Both the position numbers and the translations under genes were made by a program. A model generated the notes under the pieces. It was not told where the DNA came from. It was given only the letters and a program-made list of their open reading frames with translations, and did no database searches. A stretch of 64,000 bases of DNA, from contig JAHBTQ010000004.1 of assembly GCA_019638495.1 (NCBI GenBank), forward strand, positions 186,001 through 250,000, written 5' to 3'. Source of the DNA: Taibaiella sp. (GTDB taxonomy: Bacteria > Bacteroidota > Bacteroidia > Chitinophagales > Chitinophagaceae). The stretch's first letter is position 1, and each line of letters opens with the position of its first letter. This document shows, piece by piece, positions 8,719 to 19,971 of the stretch.

Positions 8719-9189
8719 TTATGCTACGCCCACTCCTTTGTTCTTGACATAGTTGCGGATCTTACGCACATAGTCAAAATAACCTGTCTGCATTCTGAAC
8801 AGGAACAGGGAGATGGTAACGAGGAATATACCCAACACAGAAAGAGATAAAATCATATCTCCGCTGGTGAGAAACAGCATCACCGAAGCAAGCAACAGGA
8901 AGACACAAAAGATGAGAATCAATTGCGGACCACCAGCATCAAGCTTGCGCATAGATGACCTTATAACAACTTTGGTTTTCCCTTTATCATCCCTGAAATC
9001 CAGTTCGGTTATCGGCAAGGTTTTGATCGCTGTCTCCTGCTCTGCATGAGGAATGATATTCACCTTGTGTTCCATCTCTATCACTTCAAAATCCAGGTCG
9101 TGGATCTTCACGTGATCACCAAGTAATCTGCTCTTAATCTCGTCCTTCTTCAGGGGAGTAGAGAATTCATGTGTTCTTGTAAAAAACAT
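8719..9189 (-). CDS. Membrane protein of unknown function, two transmembrane segments
   Basis: A 156-residue protein from the ATG at 9189 (MFFTRTHEFSTPLKKDEIKS). An upstream in-frame ATG at 9228 is possible but adds an unlikely extension. The N-terminal 85 residues are soluble and mixed alpha/beta. Two adjacent hydrophobic helices follow (LILIFCVFLLLASVMLFL and LSLSVLGIFLVTISLFLF), then a basic tail. I do not recognise the family. It lies alone and is preceded by about 390 bp of noncoding DNA. Confidence 0.6.
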   Translation of the reverse strand: MFFTRTHEFSTPLKKDEIKSRLLGDHVKIHDLDFEVIEMEHKVNIIPHAEQETAIKTLPITELDFRDDKGKTKVVIRSSMRKLDAGGPQLILIFCVFLLLASVMLFLTSGDMILSLSVLGIFLVTISLFLFRMQTGYFDYVRKIRNYVKNKGVGVA

Positions 9190-9579
9190 AGCCCAGTTAT
9201 TTTTAATGGTTAGAACTAATGTTACCAATTTAATTAACTGAAAATTACGCTATCAAATTTTGCATTCCAAATAACATCAATAAAATTTACTGCAATCCAA
9301 AATCATGCCAAAATATTCATTAACTTTTTGTAAACATTTATTGGTTTAGCAAACATATTATTCTTCCTATTCCTGCACTTCACAAAAAGAAAACCGGAGT
9401 CACAAACTACTTTAAAAACAGTACCAGCAATGATTCTATGGAATTTGAGATTTTGACCAACAGATACTATTGTAATTTAACACATTCGATTTTTATATTC
9501 TTTTTTATTAACGTTCTGTTATTTTATTTTCATACAATTAATATGTAATTGTGCTTTATGATCTCAGAAAAATTTCGTA
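9190..9579. other. A+T-rich noncoding stretch
   Basis: The stretch between the 8719-9189 gene and the end of mlaD has no open frame of note and is clearly A+T-richer than its surroundings. A short inverted repeat (ATTAATT, AGC, AATTAAT) overlaps the mlaD stop at 9578-9594. No clear -7 box or RNA gene was seen. Confidence 0.5.
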
Positions 9580-10608
9580 TTAATTAGCAATTAATGACGA
9601 ATCCCGCTGGCCGCTACCCTTCTTCCTCTTCTCAACTTTCCTGAAATAGCCCCGGAGTAGGACGTTATGTTTCAAAGCTGTCATAGCTTCATTAAAAGAA
9701 GCTGTACCATTTTCAACTTGCAACAGGCTACGTGATACGCGTCCTGTCATACTACTGTCATGAAGCATTGCATGCGCAAGCCCATCACCCTTATCAATAT
9801 TATTTTGAATAGTGCCTACCAGGCTATCTAAATGGCGTAAGAGCACAGCTGATTGTTCAGACATATTGCGCACGTTTGCCATAGCAGCACGAAGATCACC
9901 GGCCACAGCAGTATCTGCAATAATAGCTCCGGCAGCACCCTTTCCCGCTTGCGCATCCTTTACAACATCGCTTAGCGCAAGTGTAAGCTGATTAATATTA
10001 CCTGAGGCAATTCGAAGGTTTATCACCGCAAGGTGCAATTCCTGTGTCATAACCGTATCATTAAGTATATGCCACAAAGCATTGCTTTCATTGATCCTGT
10101 TTACAGTGCTTACAAGCCCTCCTGAAATTATCTCCACGTTGTCTCCCACTGTAGAGAATGCCTCCATCATCTGATCGGTATTCACGTCAGGTTTGGTATG
10201 CAGCAGAGAGTTATCGCGAGCCGGGTTCCCCGGCAGCCTGGATGGTGTAATGTTAACCACCTTGTTCCCCATGAGCCCTTCATTGCCAATACTCACCAGT
10301 GAATTATCCCTGATAAATGGCTTCATTTCTTCATTTACCAGCAAGTCCACCTCAATAGAAGTATCGTCTATTACAGTGATCTTGCCTACGGTGCCGGCCT
10401 GTATACCTGAAAACCTGACATTGTTCCCCGCTTGCAAGCCGCTAATATTGCGGAAACGAGCCCGGAGGTGAAATGAAGATCCAAACATATTTTGGTTCTT
10501 GCCTACCAGGTACAGGGATACTACAAGTATCACCAGCCCCGCAGTAACAAATACACCAAGCGTAATATTCTGTACAGTCGTTTTCTTTCTCATAGGCTCT
10601 TTAGTCAA
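9580..10608 (-). CDS. mlaD: MlaD-family MCE-domain lipid-binding protein
   Basis: A 342-residue protein: a short cytoplasmic start, one membrane anchor (ITLGVFVTAGLVILVVSLYLVG), then a single MCE domain (residues about 45-125, FRNISGLQAGNNVRFSGIQAGTVGKI and LVSIGNEGLMGNKVV). A long helical C-terminal part with repeated hydrophobic heptads follows. MlaD-type proteins form a hexameric ring on the periplasmic side of an MlaE/MlaF ABC transporter and move phospholipids across the envelope. It is last in a three-gene minus-strand operon and overlaps the ATPase gene by 8 bp; an alternative ATG at 10593 would remove the overlap. Confidence 0.88.
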   Translation of the reverse strand: MTKEPMRKKTTVQNITLGVFVTAGLVILVVSLYLVGKNQNMFGSSFHLRARFRNISGLQAGNNVRFSGIQAGTVGKITVIDDTSIEVDLLVNEEMKPFIRDNSLVSIGNEGLMGNKVVNITPSRLPGNPARDNSLLHTKPDVNTDQMMEAFSTVGDNVEIISGGLVSTVNRINESNALWHILNDTVMTQELHLAVINLRIASGNINQLTLALSDVVKDAQAGKGAAGAIIADTAVAGDLRAAMANVRNMSEQSAVLLRHLDSLVGTIQNNIDKGDGLAHAMLHDSSMTGRVSRSLLQVENGTASFNEAMTALKHNVLLRGYFRKVEKRKKGSGQRDSSLIAN

Positions 10609-11350
10609 AAAACTGTCTCACTTTATTATCCGATGATCTTGCGAGCTCCTGGTATGGCGCTAATGCATGACAGCGGCCATCTACGAGCACGGCAACATTG
10701 TCCGCCGTTTGTTCCACACACTTCATGTCGTGAGAGATGATGATTGAAGATGTATTATAGGTCTGCTTTGTATGGTTCATTAATGAACTAATCTCTCGTG
10801 CTGTTATTGGGTCAAGTCCGGTCGTTGGTTCATCGTATAATATGATCTCCGGATGAAGTATCAGCGTCCTGGCAAGAGCGATCCGCTTCTGCATTCCGCC
10901 GGACAGCTCTGCGGGCATCATATCAATGGTATCTTCGAGGCCAACGTGGGCTAATGTTTCGCGAACCCGTTTGTCTGCGTCTGCCGGCGTAACACCAGAC
11001 ATATGCCTGCGCATGGGAAATTCGAGGTTCTCCCGCACGGTCATAGAATCATAGAGTGCATTACCCTGGAATAAGAAACCCACCCTTGCCCTTACCTTGT
11101 CCAACTCGGCCTGGTCCAATGCCAGCATATTGTTACCAAGTACATTTACGCTTCCTGAATCAGGCATATGTAGCCCGATGAGACATTTGATAAGTACAGA
11201 CTTGCCACTGCCCGAACGCCCAAGCACTACTATACTTTCGCCACGGGACAGCTCAAGATCAAAACCCGAAAGAACCTGGTGGGTACCAAAAGACTTGGTT
11301 AGCTTTTCAATCGTTATTACTTTGTCCGCGGCAGTCTGGCTTTGTCCCAT
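10601..11350 (-). CDS. mlaF: ABC transporter ATP-binding protein, MlaF type
   Basis: A 249-residue ABC ATPase. Walker A GRSGSGKS is at residues 44-51, the Q-loop in FLFQGNALYDSMTV, the signature LSGGMQKRIALART, Walker B ILYDEPTTGLDP, and the H-loop in IIISHD. FQGNALYDSMTVREN matches the MlaF subfamily of phospholipid transporters. It energises the MlaE permease encoded immediately upstream in the operon; the gap to mlaE is 11 bp. Confidence 0.92.
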   Translation of the reverse strand: MGQSQTAADKVITIEKLTKSFGTHQVLSGFDLELSRGESIVVLGRSGSGKSVLIKCLIGLHMPDSGSVNVLGNNMLALDQAELDKVRARVGFLFQGNALYDSMTVRENLEFPMRRHMSGVTPADADKRVRETLAHVGLEDTIDMMPAELSGGMQKRIALARTLILHPEIILYDEPTTGLDPITAREISSLMNHTKQTYNTSSIIISHDMKCVEQTADNVAVLVDGRCHALAPYQELARSSDNKVRQFFD

Positions 11351-11361
11351 TGTTGTCCTTC

Positions 11362-12132
11362 CTAGTTTAGCCCGAGCAAATCTGTGACCTGCACCGTAAT
11401 AAGATCAATAATAAAAATCAACAGGGAAGAAACGACAACCGCCGCATTTGCCGATCGCCCCACTCCCTCAGTACCTTTAGACGAATTGTATCCTTTATAA
11501 CAACCGATCATACCAATAGCAAAACCAAAGAAAACTGTCTTGATGGTTGCCGGCAAAATATCACCGAAATGTAGCGTTTGAAACACCTGGATAAAATAGA
11601 GTTGAAGACTTGTATGCCCCTTTATATTGACGCCCAGGTAAGAACCATACATAGAGATGGCATCGGAAAGTATTGTTAGCACAGGTAACATAAGCGTGGT
11701 GGCAAGCACACGCGTCACCACAAGATATTTGAATGGATTAGTACCCGAGACCTCCATAGCATCTATCTGCTCAGTAACTTTCATAGAGCCAAGTTCTGCC
11801 CCTATCCCTGAACTGATCTTACCAGCGAAGATGAGCGCTGTGATTACCGGACCAATTTCTCTCACAATTGCAAGGCTAACCATCACCGGTAGCTGCGCCT
11901 CTACACCATAAGACATAAGTGAAGGTCTTAGCTGCATGGTGAGTACTAATCCCATGATAAATCCCGTAATACCAATAAGCGGGAGTGAGAGGTAGCCAAT
12001 GACATAACATTGCCTGATGAACTGACCAACTTCATACCGCGGGCGAAAAACCTCTGAAAAGTACCTGAAAACAAAGCGGGACATGCCACCGGCCTCCCGA
12101 AAGAAATGCGATATAGATGCTGGTAGCTTCAC
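11362..12132 (-). CDS. mlaE: MlaE-family ABC transporter permease
   Basis: A 256-residue integral membrane protein of the MlaE/Ttg2B (DUF140) family with five to six hydrophobic segments. Conserved stretches include QCYVIGYLSLPLIGITGFIMGLVL, IVREIGPVITALIFAGKISSGIGAELGSMKVTEQIDAMEVSGTNPFKYLVVTRV, and SNAAVVVSSLLIFIIDLI near the end. It is the inner-membrane permease of the lipid transport complex and the first gene of the mlaEFD operon. A TAGTTTTG box lies upstream on the minus strand. Confidence 0.92.
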   Translation of the reverse strand: MKLPASISHFFREAGGMSRFVFRYFSEVFRPRYEVGQFIRQCYVIGYLSLPLIGITGFIMGLVLTMQLRPSLMSYGVEAQLPVMVSLAIVREIGPVITALIFAGKISSGIGAELGSMKVTEQIDAMEVSGTNPFKYLVVTRVLATTLMLPVLTILSDAISMYGSYLGVNIKGHTSLQLYFIQVFQTLHFGDILPATIKTVFFGFAIGMIGCYKGYNSSKGTEGVGRSANAAVVVSSLLIFIIDLITVQVTDLLGLN

Positions 12133-12150
12133 ACTAATGGTAGATTAATG

Positions 12151-12158
12151 CAAAACTA
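12151..12158 (-). promoter_or_regulatory. -7 promoter box for mlaEFD
   Basis: On the minus strand this reads TAGTTTTG, a match to TAnnTTTG, ending 18 nt before the mlaE ATG. A TTTG lies 26 bp further upstream, slightly beyond the usual spacing. Confidence 0.4.
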
Positions 12159-12384
12159 ACTAGTACACTGCCTTTATCGTTGACCAAAATCATCAAAAAA
12201 TAAATTTAATCAAAAAAATCATGACGATGGTCAGCCTCAAATATCGGAACACGGGATTAATAAATTATGAAGGCATGACCAATGGAAGTTTCACGTAGTG
12301 TTAATATCGTCTGCAAAATCGAATGGCAGAGATAATGTGGCACCGGATTTGTGTTTATTTTTAAGTAACCAATTTATAGACACT

Positions 12385-13089
12385 ATGACACTCAGCGAAA
12401 CATGGTTCATGGAGGGGTACATAGATTTCGAGCTGCAGCGCTACAGGTTGCTGGCCTACCTCAAAAACGTTAAGGACTATTTCAACGAAACAAAGCTCTA
12501 TCCTCAGCTTGCCGAGATCGTCTCACATTACAACAACCTGGTGGCATTCAGGCAAAATAAACGACTAGTGCAGGACGCCTTTCCCAAAAGGATTGAAGGC
12601 ATAGACAAAGACCAAATGCAAATAGTATATGAGCGCCTTCTATCTGACGACGAAATAATGCAGGAACTTGAGGCGATCACAGAGTTTGCTGCGCAGCAAA
12701 TGAAAGGCACTATCAACGAAGGGGCGCAGATATATGACTTCGTAGAAAAAAATATGATAGTGGAACCGGTAGGCATAATGCCGTTATACAAGAACGAAGG
12801 CTATGTGCTCCTGCGATATGGAGGCAAGAACGAAGTAATCGTATATAGCTACACCATCACCTTCTTTGAGCACAAAGATGCAAAATACAGGGGCATTAAG
12901 CTGGCCTATGTAGACAGCAAGACAAAAAACCTCGCAAATACATATGAGCAGATCAAGCTGGAGATCATTCGCGAGATACGCTCGCTTCCCAACCCGGCTG
13001 TTTACAAAGTAGAATACCCCATGAGCGCGCCATTTGCAGAAACGGTATTACCGGTGGCAAAGCGCCTTTTAGTACGCCACATTGCCTAG
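12385..13089 (+). CDS. Conserved cytosolic protein of unknown function
   Basis: A 234-residue protein taken from the ATG at 12385 (MTLSETWFMEGYIDFELQRYRLLAYL). The frame is open from 12298, but the extra 29 residues have poor coding character. No signal peptide or membrane segment is visible. The first 140 residues are predicted helical (YFNETKLYPQLAEIVSHYNNL). The rest is mixed alpha/beta with GYVLLRYGGKNEVIVYSYTITFFE. I do not recognise the family. A very short membrane-protein gene follows. Confidence 0.65.
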   Translation: MTLSETWFMEGYIDFELQRYRLLAYLKNVKDYFNETKLYPQLAEIVSHYNNLVAFRQNKRLVQDAFPKRIEGIDKDQMQIVYERLLSDDEIMQELEAITEFAAQQMKGTINEGAQIYDFVEKNMIVEPVGIMPLYKNEGYVLLRYGGKNEVIVYSYTITFFEHKDAKYRGIKLAYVDSKTKNLANTYEQIKLEIIREIRSLPNPAVYKVEYPMSAPFAETVLPVAKRLLVRHIA

Positions 13090-13142
13090 CAATAACACAT
13101 TTGGCAATTTATGCTACATGCAATATTTTCGCGCAAAAAAAA

Positions 13143-13298
13143 ATGCGGGCATTACTGGTAGTTCTGGTTATCCTCAATGTCATTGTACTATTGGGCCAGG
13201 TGTGGCCTGAGGGCGCGCCACCATTTGCGCGCATAGTGAATATAGTTTTCCTGTCGGGCAGCCTGCTCTACCTTATATATCAGTTAAAACGAAAGTAG
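13143..13298 (+). CDS. Small membrane protein, 51 residues
   Basis: From the ATG at 13143 the product has two hydrophobic helices (LLVVLVILNVIVLLGQVW and IVNIVFLSGSLLYLIYQL) joined by a short loop and ends in a basic KRK. Hydrophobicity pattern and position 50 bp after the preceding gene favour a real small gene, though length gives little statistical support. A start at 13101 would add 14 residues. Function unknown. Confidence 0.45.
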   Translation: MRALLVVLVILNVIVLLGQVWPEGAPPFARIVNIVFLSGSLLYLIYQLKRK

Positions 13299-13344
13299 CG
13301 GAGATCGCAGCTTGCCTGCTCTGAGATTGTTTAAAACAATCCCT

Positions 13345-13352
13345 TAACTTTG
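13345..13352 (+). promoter_or_regulatory. -7 promoter box of the thiamine operon
   Basis: TAACTTTG matches TAnnTTTG and ends 9 bp before the TPP riboswitch, so transcription would begin at or just ahead of its first stem. A TTG lies 15 bp upstream, shorter than ideal. Confidence 0.55.
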
Positions 13353-13360
13353 ATATTCGC

Positions 13361-13435
13361 TTTAGGGGTGCCAACCAAATGGCTGAGAACATACCCTTTG
13401 TACCTGGACGGGGTAATGCCTGCGCAGGAAAAAGT
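13361..13435 (+). promoter_or_regulatory. TPP riboswitch (THI element)
   Basis: The sequence carries the conserved THI-box blocks in order: GGGGTGCC, GGCTGAGA (13381-13388), ATACCCTTTG, ACCTGGACGGGGTAATGCC and TGCGCAGG. It binds thiamine pyrophosphate and represses the downstream thi genes. Between it and thiS (13436-13489) lies a weak hairpin (GTCTGC with GCGAC) followed by TCTTTTT directly before the thiS ATG. That could serve as terminator or start-site-masking expression platform; this last point is inference. Confidence 0.95.
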
Positions 13436-13489
13436 AAACTGACCATTCCTAGTCCCCACAGGTCTGCGCCTACTACAGCGACTCTTTTT

Positions 13490-15576
<2,087 letters not shown>

Positions 15577-15578
15577 CT

Positions 15579-16358
15579 ATGTCGTCAAGTCAATATTTGA
15601 ATGCTTCTAATCATGGTTCAACTGCCCTTTCCATAGCCGGCTTCGATCCGTCGGCAGGGGCAGGCATCCTGGCGGACAATAAAACGTTCGAAGCAAATGG
15701 CGTGTATGGTTTTGGTGTAGTGTCAGCGCTGACTTGGCAAAACGACGTGGAATTTGAAAAGGTAGAATGGGTGGACGTGGAGAAAATGGAACAGCAGATC
15801 GCTTTACTCCTGCAGCGCTTCAATATCAGGCACATTAAGATTGGACTGATAGAGAGTGCTGAGGTATTGAGCAGGCTGGTAAATTTTCTTCATGACAGAA
15901 TTGCCCACCCCGTTATTATATATGACCCAGTAATGGCGGCTAGTGCCGGCTACACCTTTCACAAAGATCCGCATCTATTTCATAGCATATTTGACTGGAT
16001 TTACTGTATCACTCCTAACATACCTGAAGCCGAATCGCTTTTTGGTTCAGATCACCTCACAGAAACGCTTGAAGAGAAAAGCGAAAAGCTGAACATATAC
16101 CTGAAAGGGGGCCATCGGGAGTCGAACACAATAACTGATATGCTCTTTGTAAAAGACCATACCTATGTATTTGCAAACGACAGGCTGGAAAATGGCGCAA
16201 AGCATGGAAGCGGCTGCGTACTTAGCGCCGCACTGACAGCACAACTTGCCCTGGGGAAAACTATTGAAGACGCAGCAGAGATCGCAAACCTCTATACACA
16301 TCAATTCCTTGCAAGCTCAGACACGTTGCTTGGCCACCATAAACCGCTTGTACTATGA
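15579..16358 (+). CDS. thiD: Hydroxymethylpyrimidine (phosphate) kinase ThiD
   Basis: A 259-residue ribokinase-family enzyme that phosphorylates HMP and HMP-P. SIAGFDPSAGAGILADNKTFEANGVYGFGVVSALTWQN is the substrate-binding N-terminus. YDPVMAASAG and TPNIPEAESLFG lie mid-chain. The anion-hole and catalytic Cys loop reads GSGCVLSAALTAQLALG. The stop overlaps the thiE start (ATGA), a sign of translational coupling. Confidence 0.92.
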   Translation: MSSSQYLNASNHGSTALSIAGFDPSAGAGILADNKTFEANGVYGFGVVSALTWQNDVEFEKVEWVDVEKMEQQIALLLQRFNIRHIKIGLIESAEVLSRLVNFLHDRIAHPVIIYDPVMAASAGYTFHKDPHLFHSIFDWIYCITPNIPEAESLFGSDHLTETLEEKSEKLNIYLKGGHRESNTITDMLFVKDHTYVFANDRLENGAKHGSGCVLSAALTAQLALGKTIEDAAEIANLYTHQFLASSDTLLGHHKPLVL

Positions 16359-17074
16359 AACCTATCAGCAAACTTCATTTTATTACAACAAATGCAGCCT
16401 CAGCGGAGTTGGCCTGCAAAGGCGGTGTTGATTGGATTCAGCTTCGACTGAAAAACGTAACCTACGATCAATATAAAGAGGAGGCGCTAAAAGTAAAGGA
16501 AGTATGCAAAAAATATGGGGCTACGCTCATCATCAATGACAGTGCCCGGCTAGCGTTGGAGATAGGGGCTGACGGCGTGCATATAGGAAAGGAGGACGTG
16601 ATAACGCCTGAAGAGGAAGCCGCATTGGTGAATGGCGAATACATTATTGGCTGCACAACCAACACGCTTGAGGATGTGCTTCACTTCATAGGCAAGCCGG
16701 TCTCTTACCTGGGCCTGGGACCTTTTCGCTACACCACCACCAAGCAGAACCTAAGCCCGGTTCTGGGCCTTGATGGTTACCGGCGGATATTTCAGAGCCT
16801 TGCCAAAGAATCGGGATATACGCCTCCTCCGATAATTGCAATAGGCGGAATTATCCTACAGGATATTCCGTCACTTATGAACACAGGAATACATGGCATA
16901 GCAGTATCAGGTGCCATTGCAAATGCCGCCGACATTACTACAAAATCAAACGAATTTCGACAGCTTGTTGCGAAGCCCGATATGAACAAAAGCAGGGCTG
17001 ACTACCTGGACACACTCGATAGCGTAGCGGATATTTTCGGGATATTAGGAAATATTGCTGACAGCGTTGATTAG
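16355..17074 (+). CDS. thiE: Thiamine phosphate synthase ThiE
   Basis: A 239-residue TIM-barrel enzyme joining HMP-PP and thiazole phosphate. WIQLRLKN, LIINDSARLALEIGADGVHIGKED, GCTTNTLEDV and YLGLGPFRYTTTKQN cover the diphosphate- and thiazole-binding positions; IIAIGGI precedes the phosphate loop. It carries about 25 extra residues at the C-terminus (NKSRADYLDTLDSVADIFG and beyond) compared with the usual 205-215, predicted helical and of unknown role. Overlaps thiD by 4 bp. Confidence 0.93.
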   Translation: MKPISKLHFITTNAASAELACKGGVDWIQLRLKNVTYDQYKEEALKVKEVCKKYGATLIINDSARLALEIGADGVHIGKEDVITPEEEAALVNGEYIIGCTTNTLEDVLHFIGKPVSYLGLGPFRYTTTKQNLSPVLGLDGYRRIFQSLAKESGYTPPPIIAIGGIILQDIPSLMNTGIHGIAVSGAIANAADITTKSNEFRQLVAKPDMNKSRADYLDTLDSVADIFGILGNIADSVD

Positions 17075-17085
17075 AATACTGAATT

Positions 17086-17856
17086 ATGAAAGACACATTG
17101 AAAATTGCAGATAAAGAATTCACCTCGCGCCTATTCACGGGCACAGGAAAGTTTGGCGATCATCACCTGATGGAAGAAGCCTTACTGGCATCAGGCTCAG
17201 AACTGGTGACTGTTGCACTGAAGCGCGTTAGTATGGATGGCGAGGATGATGACATCCTGAGGCACCTGCACCACACGCACATCAACCTGCTACCCAATAC
17301 ATCCGGCGTGCGCACTGCAGATGAGGCAGTGTTTGCGGCAAAGCTGGCGCGCGAGGCGATGCAGACAAACTGGCTAAAGCTGGAAATACATCCCGACCCA
17401 AAATACCTGATGCCTGACCCGATTGAAACACTGAAGGCTGCCGAACGCCTGGTAAAGGAAGGATTCATAGTACTACCCTATATTCATGCGGACCCAGTGC
17501 TATGTAAGCGGCTTGAAGAGGTGGGTGTTGCTGCTGTGATGCCACTTGGCGCCCCTATTGGTAGCAATATGGGCCTGAAGACGCTTGAATTCCTTCAGAT
17601 CATCGTTGAGCAAAGCAAAGTACCGGTGGTGGTAGATGCCGGCATTGGAGCGCCAAGCCACGCTGCGGCAGCGATGGAACTAGGAGCCGATGCAGTACTG
17701 GTAAATACTGCTATCGCAGTTGCAGGCGACCCGGTGGCAATTGCCACAGCCTTCAAAATGGCGGTCGAGGCCGGAAGAATGGCTTATAACGCACGCCTGG
17801 CGCCAGTAAAGATCCACGCAGAGAGCAGCAGCCCGCTCACAGATTTTCTCAATTAG
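17086..17856 (+). CDS. thiG: Thiazole synthase ThiG
   Basis: A 256-residue TIM-barrel protein that builds the thiazole phosphate ring from DXP, dehydroglycine and ThiS-thiocarboxylate. The Schiff-base lysine lies in [60 protein letters not shown] and the C-terminal SSSP stretch are conserved. It is the last recognisable gene of the thi operon in this window: no thiH or thiO for dehydroglycine and no thiF for ThiS adenylation follows. Confidence 0.96.
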   Translation: MKDTLKIADKEFTSRLFTGTGKFGDHHLMEEALLASGSELVTVALKRVSMDGEDDDILRHLHHTHINLLPNTSGVRTADEAVFAAKLAREAMQTNWLKLEIHPDPKYLMPDPIETLKAAERLVKEGFIVLPYIHADPVLCKRLEEVGVAAVMPLGAPIGSNMGLKTLEFLQIIVEQSKVPVVVDAGIGAPSHAAAAMELGADAVLVNTAIAVAGDPVAIATAFKMAVEAGRMAYNARLAPVKIHAESSSPLTDFLN

Positions 17857-17916
17857 GTAAGATTGTAGAGATTCCTCCTCAATTTCCAGAACTACCCGTG
17901 CTGAACTGTTCACACA

Positions 17917-17941
17917 GCCAGGCGTAGTGATGTGGCCTGGA
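17917..17941. other. Hairpin after the thi operon
   Basis: CCAGGC and GCCTGG form a 6-bp stem (with short loop) about 60 bp after thiG, inside the 209-bp gap before the next gene. There is no T-run, so termination activity is uncertain. Confidence 0.3.
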
Positions 17942-18065
17942 TACTACAAAGCATTGATATCCAATATGCTTTTCCTATTTAGATTATCCTTAACAGGGTA
18001 AGGAACACAAATTGCCCTCGTATAACCGAAACCGTGCTGATACGGGATCGCAAAAAACAAAGGCT

Positions 18066-18425
18066 ATGAAAAAGATATTAATAGCGCTGGTGTTTTCCAC
18101 TTTTACCTATACAGGCGCAAACGCTCAAATACGAACTCATTGTGGCATGGATAAAGGCTACGTTTGCCACGTACATGGCCAAACGGCAGACTGCTACAAA
18201 ACCAACTATGCTCAAAACTTCCCTGTATGTAAGGGCCCGAATGGATATTACATATGCTGCGGCAAAGATGCATCCAAAGACATGGAATGTACCGATGATA
18301 ACCTTGCGATAACTCCAAAAGAAGAAAAGAAAACTGTGGTATGTGAGCGCAACGGAAACATGACCGCGTGCTATGAAACTCCCCGAGTTACAACGACCTA
18401 CTATACGCGTGTAAATACCGACTAG
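18066..18425 (+). CDS. Small secreted cysteine-rich protein
   Basis: A 119-residue protein from the ATG at 18066, which starts a clean signal peptide (ILIALVFSTFTYTGANA). The mature part has nine cysteines in about 100 residues, including an adjacent pair (YYICCG), spaced by 7-15 residues with several aromatic and glycine residues. The odd number suggests disulfide-linked folding with one free thiol, or a metal site. A repeat-like pattern is visible: VCHVHGQTADCYKT resembles VCERNGNMTACYET, so the protein may contain two related modules. Family not recognised. Confidence 0.6.
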   Translation: MKKILIALVFSTFTYTGANAQIRTHCGMDKGYVCHVHGQTADCYKTNYAQNFPVCKGPNGYYICCGKDASKDMECTDDNLAITPKEEKKTVVCERNGNMTACYETPRVTTTYYTRVNTD

Positions 18426-18598
18426 CCCCTCTTAACCCATTACTATGCAACTACGCCGGCGGCTGCTTATGACCGATACCGTATCGCAGAATCCGGCGCC
18501 ACTATAAAAAACCTACCTACTATCCTATTCACTACTGAATACTACTAACCTAATACCTTGTAGTTTGTGACTGACACTCACATTACAGAGCGTAAAAA

Positions 18599-18636
18599 TA
18601 AAGGCTGCATCAAAAGAGGCAGCCTTTGCTTTTTTA
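18599..18636. terminator. Bidirectional Rho-independent terminator
   Basis: AAAGGCTGC and GCAGCCTTT form a 9-bp stem around a short loop; a T-rich tract follows on the plus strand and an equivalent tract on the minus strand. It sits directly after the porin stop codon and downstream of the Cys-rich gene, so it can serve both. Confidence 0.8.
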
Positions 18637-19953
18637 GAATCGGTACTGAACCCTACAGGTGATAAGATTGTCGAGTGCGTCGCCTGCGTAACCGGCTATC
18701 GACGTTTCCTCATTCATAACCCAGTCATAGTAGACAAACAGCTTGACGTGAGTGTTGATGTAACCCATATAGCCCACACCAAGCGTATTGAACCTGATGT
18801 CAGCAGCAGAAAATCCATTTGCCGTAGTTACATCTTTTCCTTTCACTACTTTATTGGGGTCATACCAGTCGAACTTAACTACAGCCAGGTGTTTGTCTGT
18901 TCCAAGATGTTGCAGCAGGTAAAAGTATGCGCCGTCAAACGTGCGGGTATAAAGCGGCTGTATCACGCTGGCAGATGATGTTATTGGGTAGGAACCCGGT
19001 GTTTCCGACGAGGAAGCCGTTGCTGTCTGCAAGCCGCGTATGTACTCGGCACGTAACTCGGTGAAACCTTTACGATTTGGGATCTTTATTTGGCAATCGG
19101 CACCAATGTACTGCCTCGGGGTCACCTTACCAATGTTTGAGGCAGTGGAATCACCCGTCATTTTATATACTCCAGTGCTGTTATCGGCCGTATATATCCA
19201 GGACGAAAGACTTGTGATGCCGCCGTAATAGCCTGAAACACTCGCAGAAAGTTTTATACCCCCTTTCGATACCTTTCTCGGTTTCAGCGACAACCTACCT
19301 ATGATATCCTTGTGGCTGTCATATTCGGCAGGCCCGGCAAGCCCCTGGCCGTTAAACACACCCACATCAAATTTCATCCATCGCAGCAAGTGTTCCTTCT
19401 TCCTGGCGTCAAACGTCAGCATCACGCCCAGGTCGCGCTCCGTTTTCATAAGTGTTTGCGACATCCTGCCACGCTCGGGTGTCTCGCGGTCAGAGGACGA
19501 ATAGTTTACCTCAAACCCCATAGGGCGCGCAAACATACCTGTAGTGACCGCAAAAACCTCTAGTTTATTCTCAAAGAAACGCCCCCAGAAATCCCTGATG
19601 TTCACGCCTTTTTCATTTCCGTCAAACTGGAAAGCGAAGTATGCAAGCGGTTTACCCTGCTCATTATTGTGCAAATAGTCTATGCGGATGCGCCCCCTGC
19701 GTAACATAAACCGGTTATTAGCATTAGGAGAAAAATCACCTCCCGAAAAGCTCTTTGCGCCCTTGCTCTCAGCATACTGAAACTGGGGTTGCATATACCC
19801 GCCAAACCGCAGCCGGTCATGTTCTCCATAAATTGGATAGATACCTTTACCAATGGCAGTGGTTGTATCCATCATATCTGTAAGAAATCTCTGCGCTCTG
19901 AGCGTCTGGAAACAAAGAGAAAAAACCGCAATAAATAATACCTTTTGGAGCAT
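18634..19953 (-). CDS. OprP/OprO-family outer-membrane porin
   Basis: A 439-residue protein with signal peptide from ATG 19953 (VLFIAVFSLCFQTLRAQ); an ATG 7 codons earlier is possible. The mature chain is a 16-stranded beta-barrel of the phosphate-selective porin O/P family. RFGGYMQPQFQYAE at the start, RFMLRRGRIRIDYLHN, the DFWGRFFEN and GMFARPMGFEVNYSSSDRETPERGRM signatures, and a C-terminal phenylalanine (RVQYRF) fit. OprP-like porins pass phosphate or other anions; the exact substrate cannot be read here. A -7 box lies upstream. The gene ends in a strong bidirectional terminator. Confidence 0.85.
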   Translation of the reverse strand: MLQKVLFIAVFSLCFQTLRAQRFLTDMMDTTTAIGKGIYPIYGEHDRLRFGGYMQPQFQYAESKGAKSFSGGDFSPNANNRFMLRRGRIRIDYLHNNEQGKPLAYFAFQFDGNEKGVNIRDFWGRFFENKLEVFAVTTGMFARPMGFEVNYSSSDRETPERGRMSQTLMKTERDLGVMLTFDARKKEHLLRWMKFDVGVFNGQGLAGPAEYDSHKDIIGRLSLKPRKVSKGGIKLSASVSGYYGGITSLSSWIYTADNSTGVYKMTGDSTASNIGKVTPRQYIGADCQIKIPNRKGFTELRAEYIRGLQTATASSSETPGSYPITSSASVIQPLYTRTFDGAYFYLLQHLGTDKHLAVVKFDWYDPNKVVKGKDVTTANGFSAADIRFNTLGVGYMGYINTHVKLFVYYDWVMNEETSIAGYAGDALDNLITCRVQYRF

Positions 19954-19971
19954 ATCGTTACAATTCGCCCG

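Noticed and set aside
13379..13489. N-terminal extension of thiS
   Set aside because: It would translate the TPP riboswitch; the shorter ThiS of 67 residues is the normal length.
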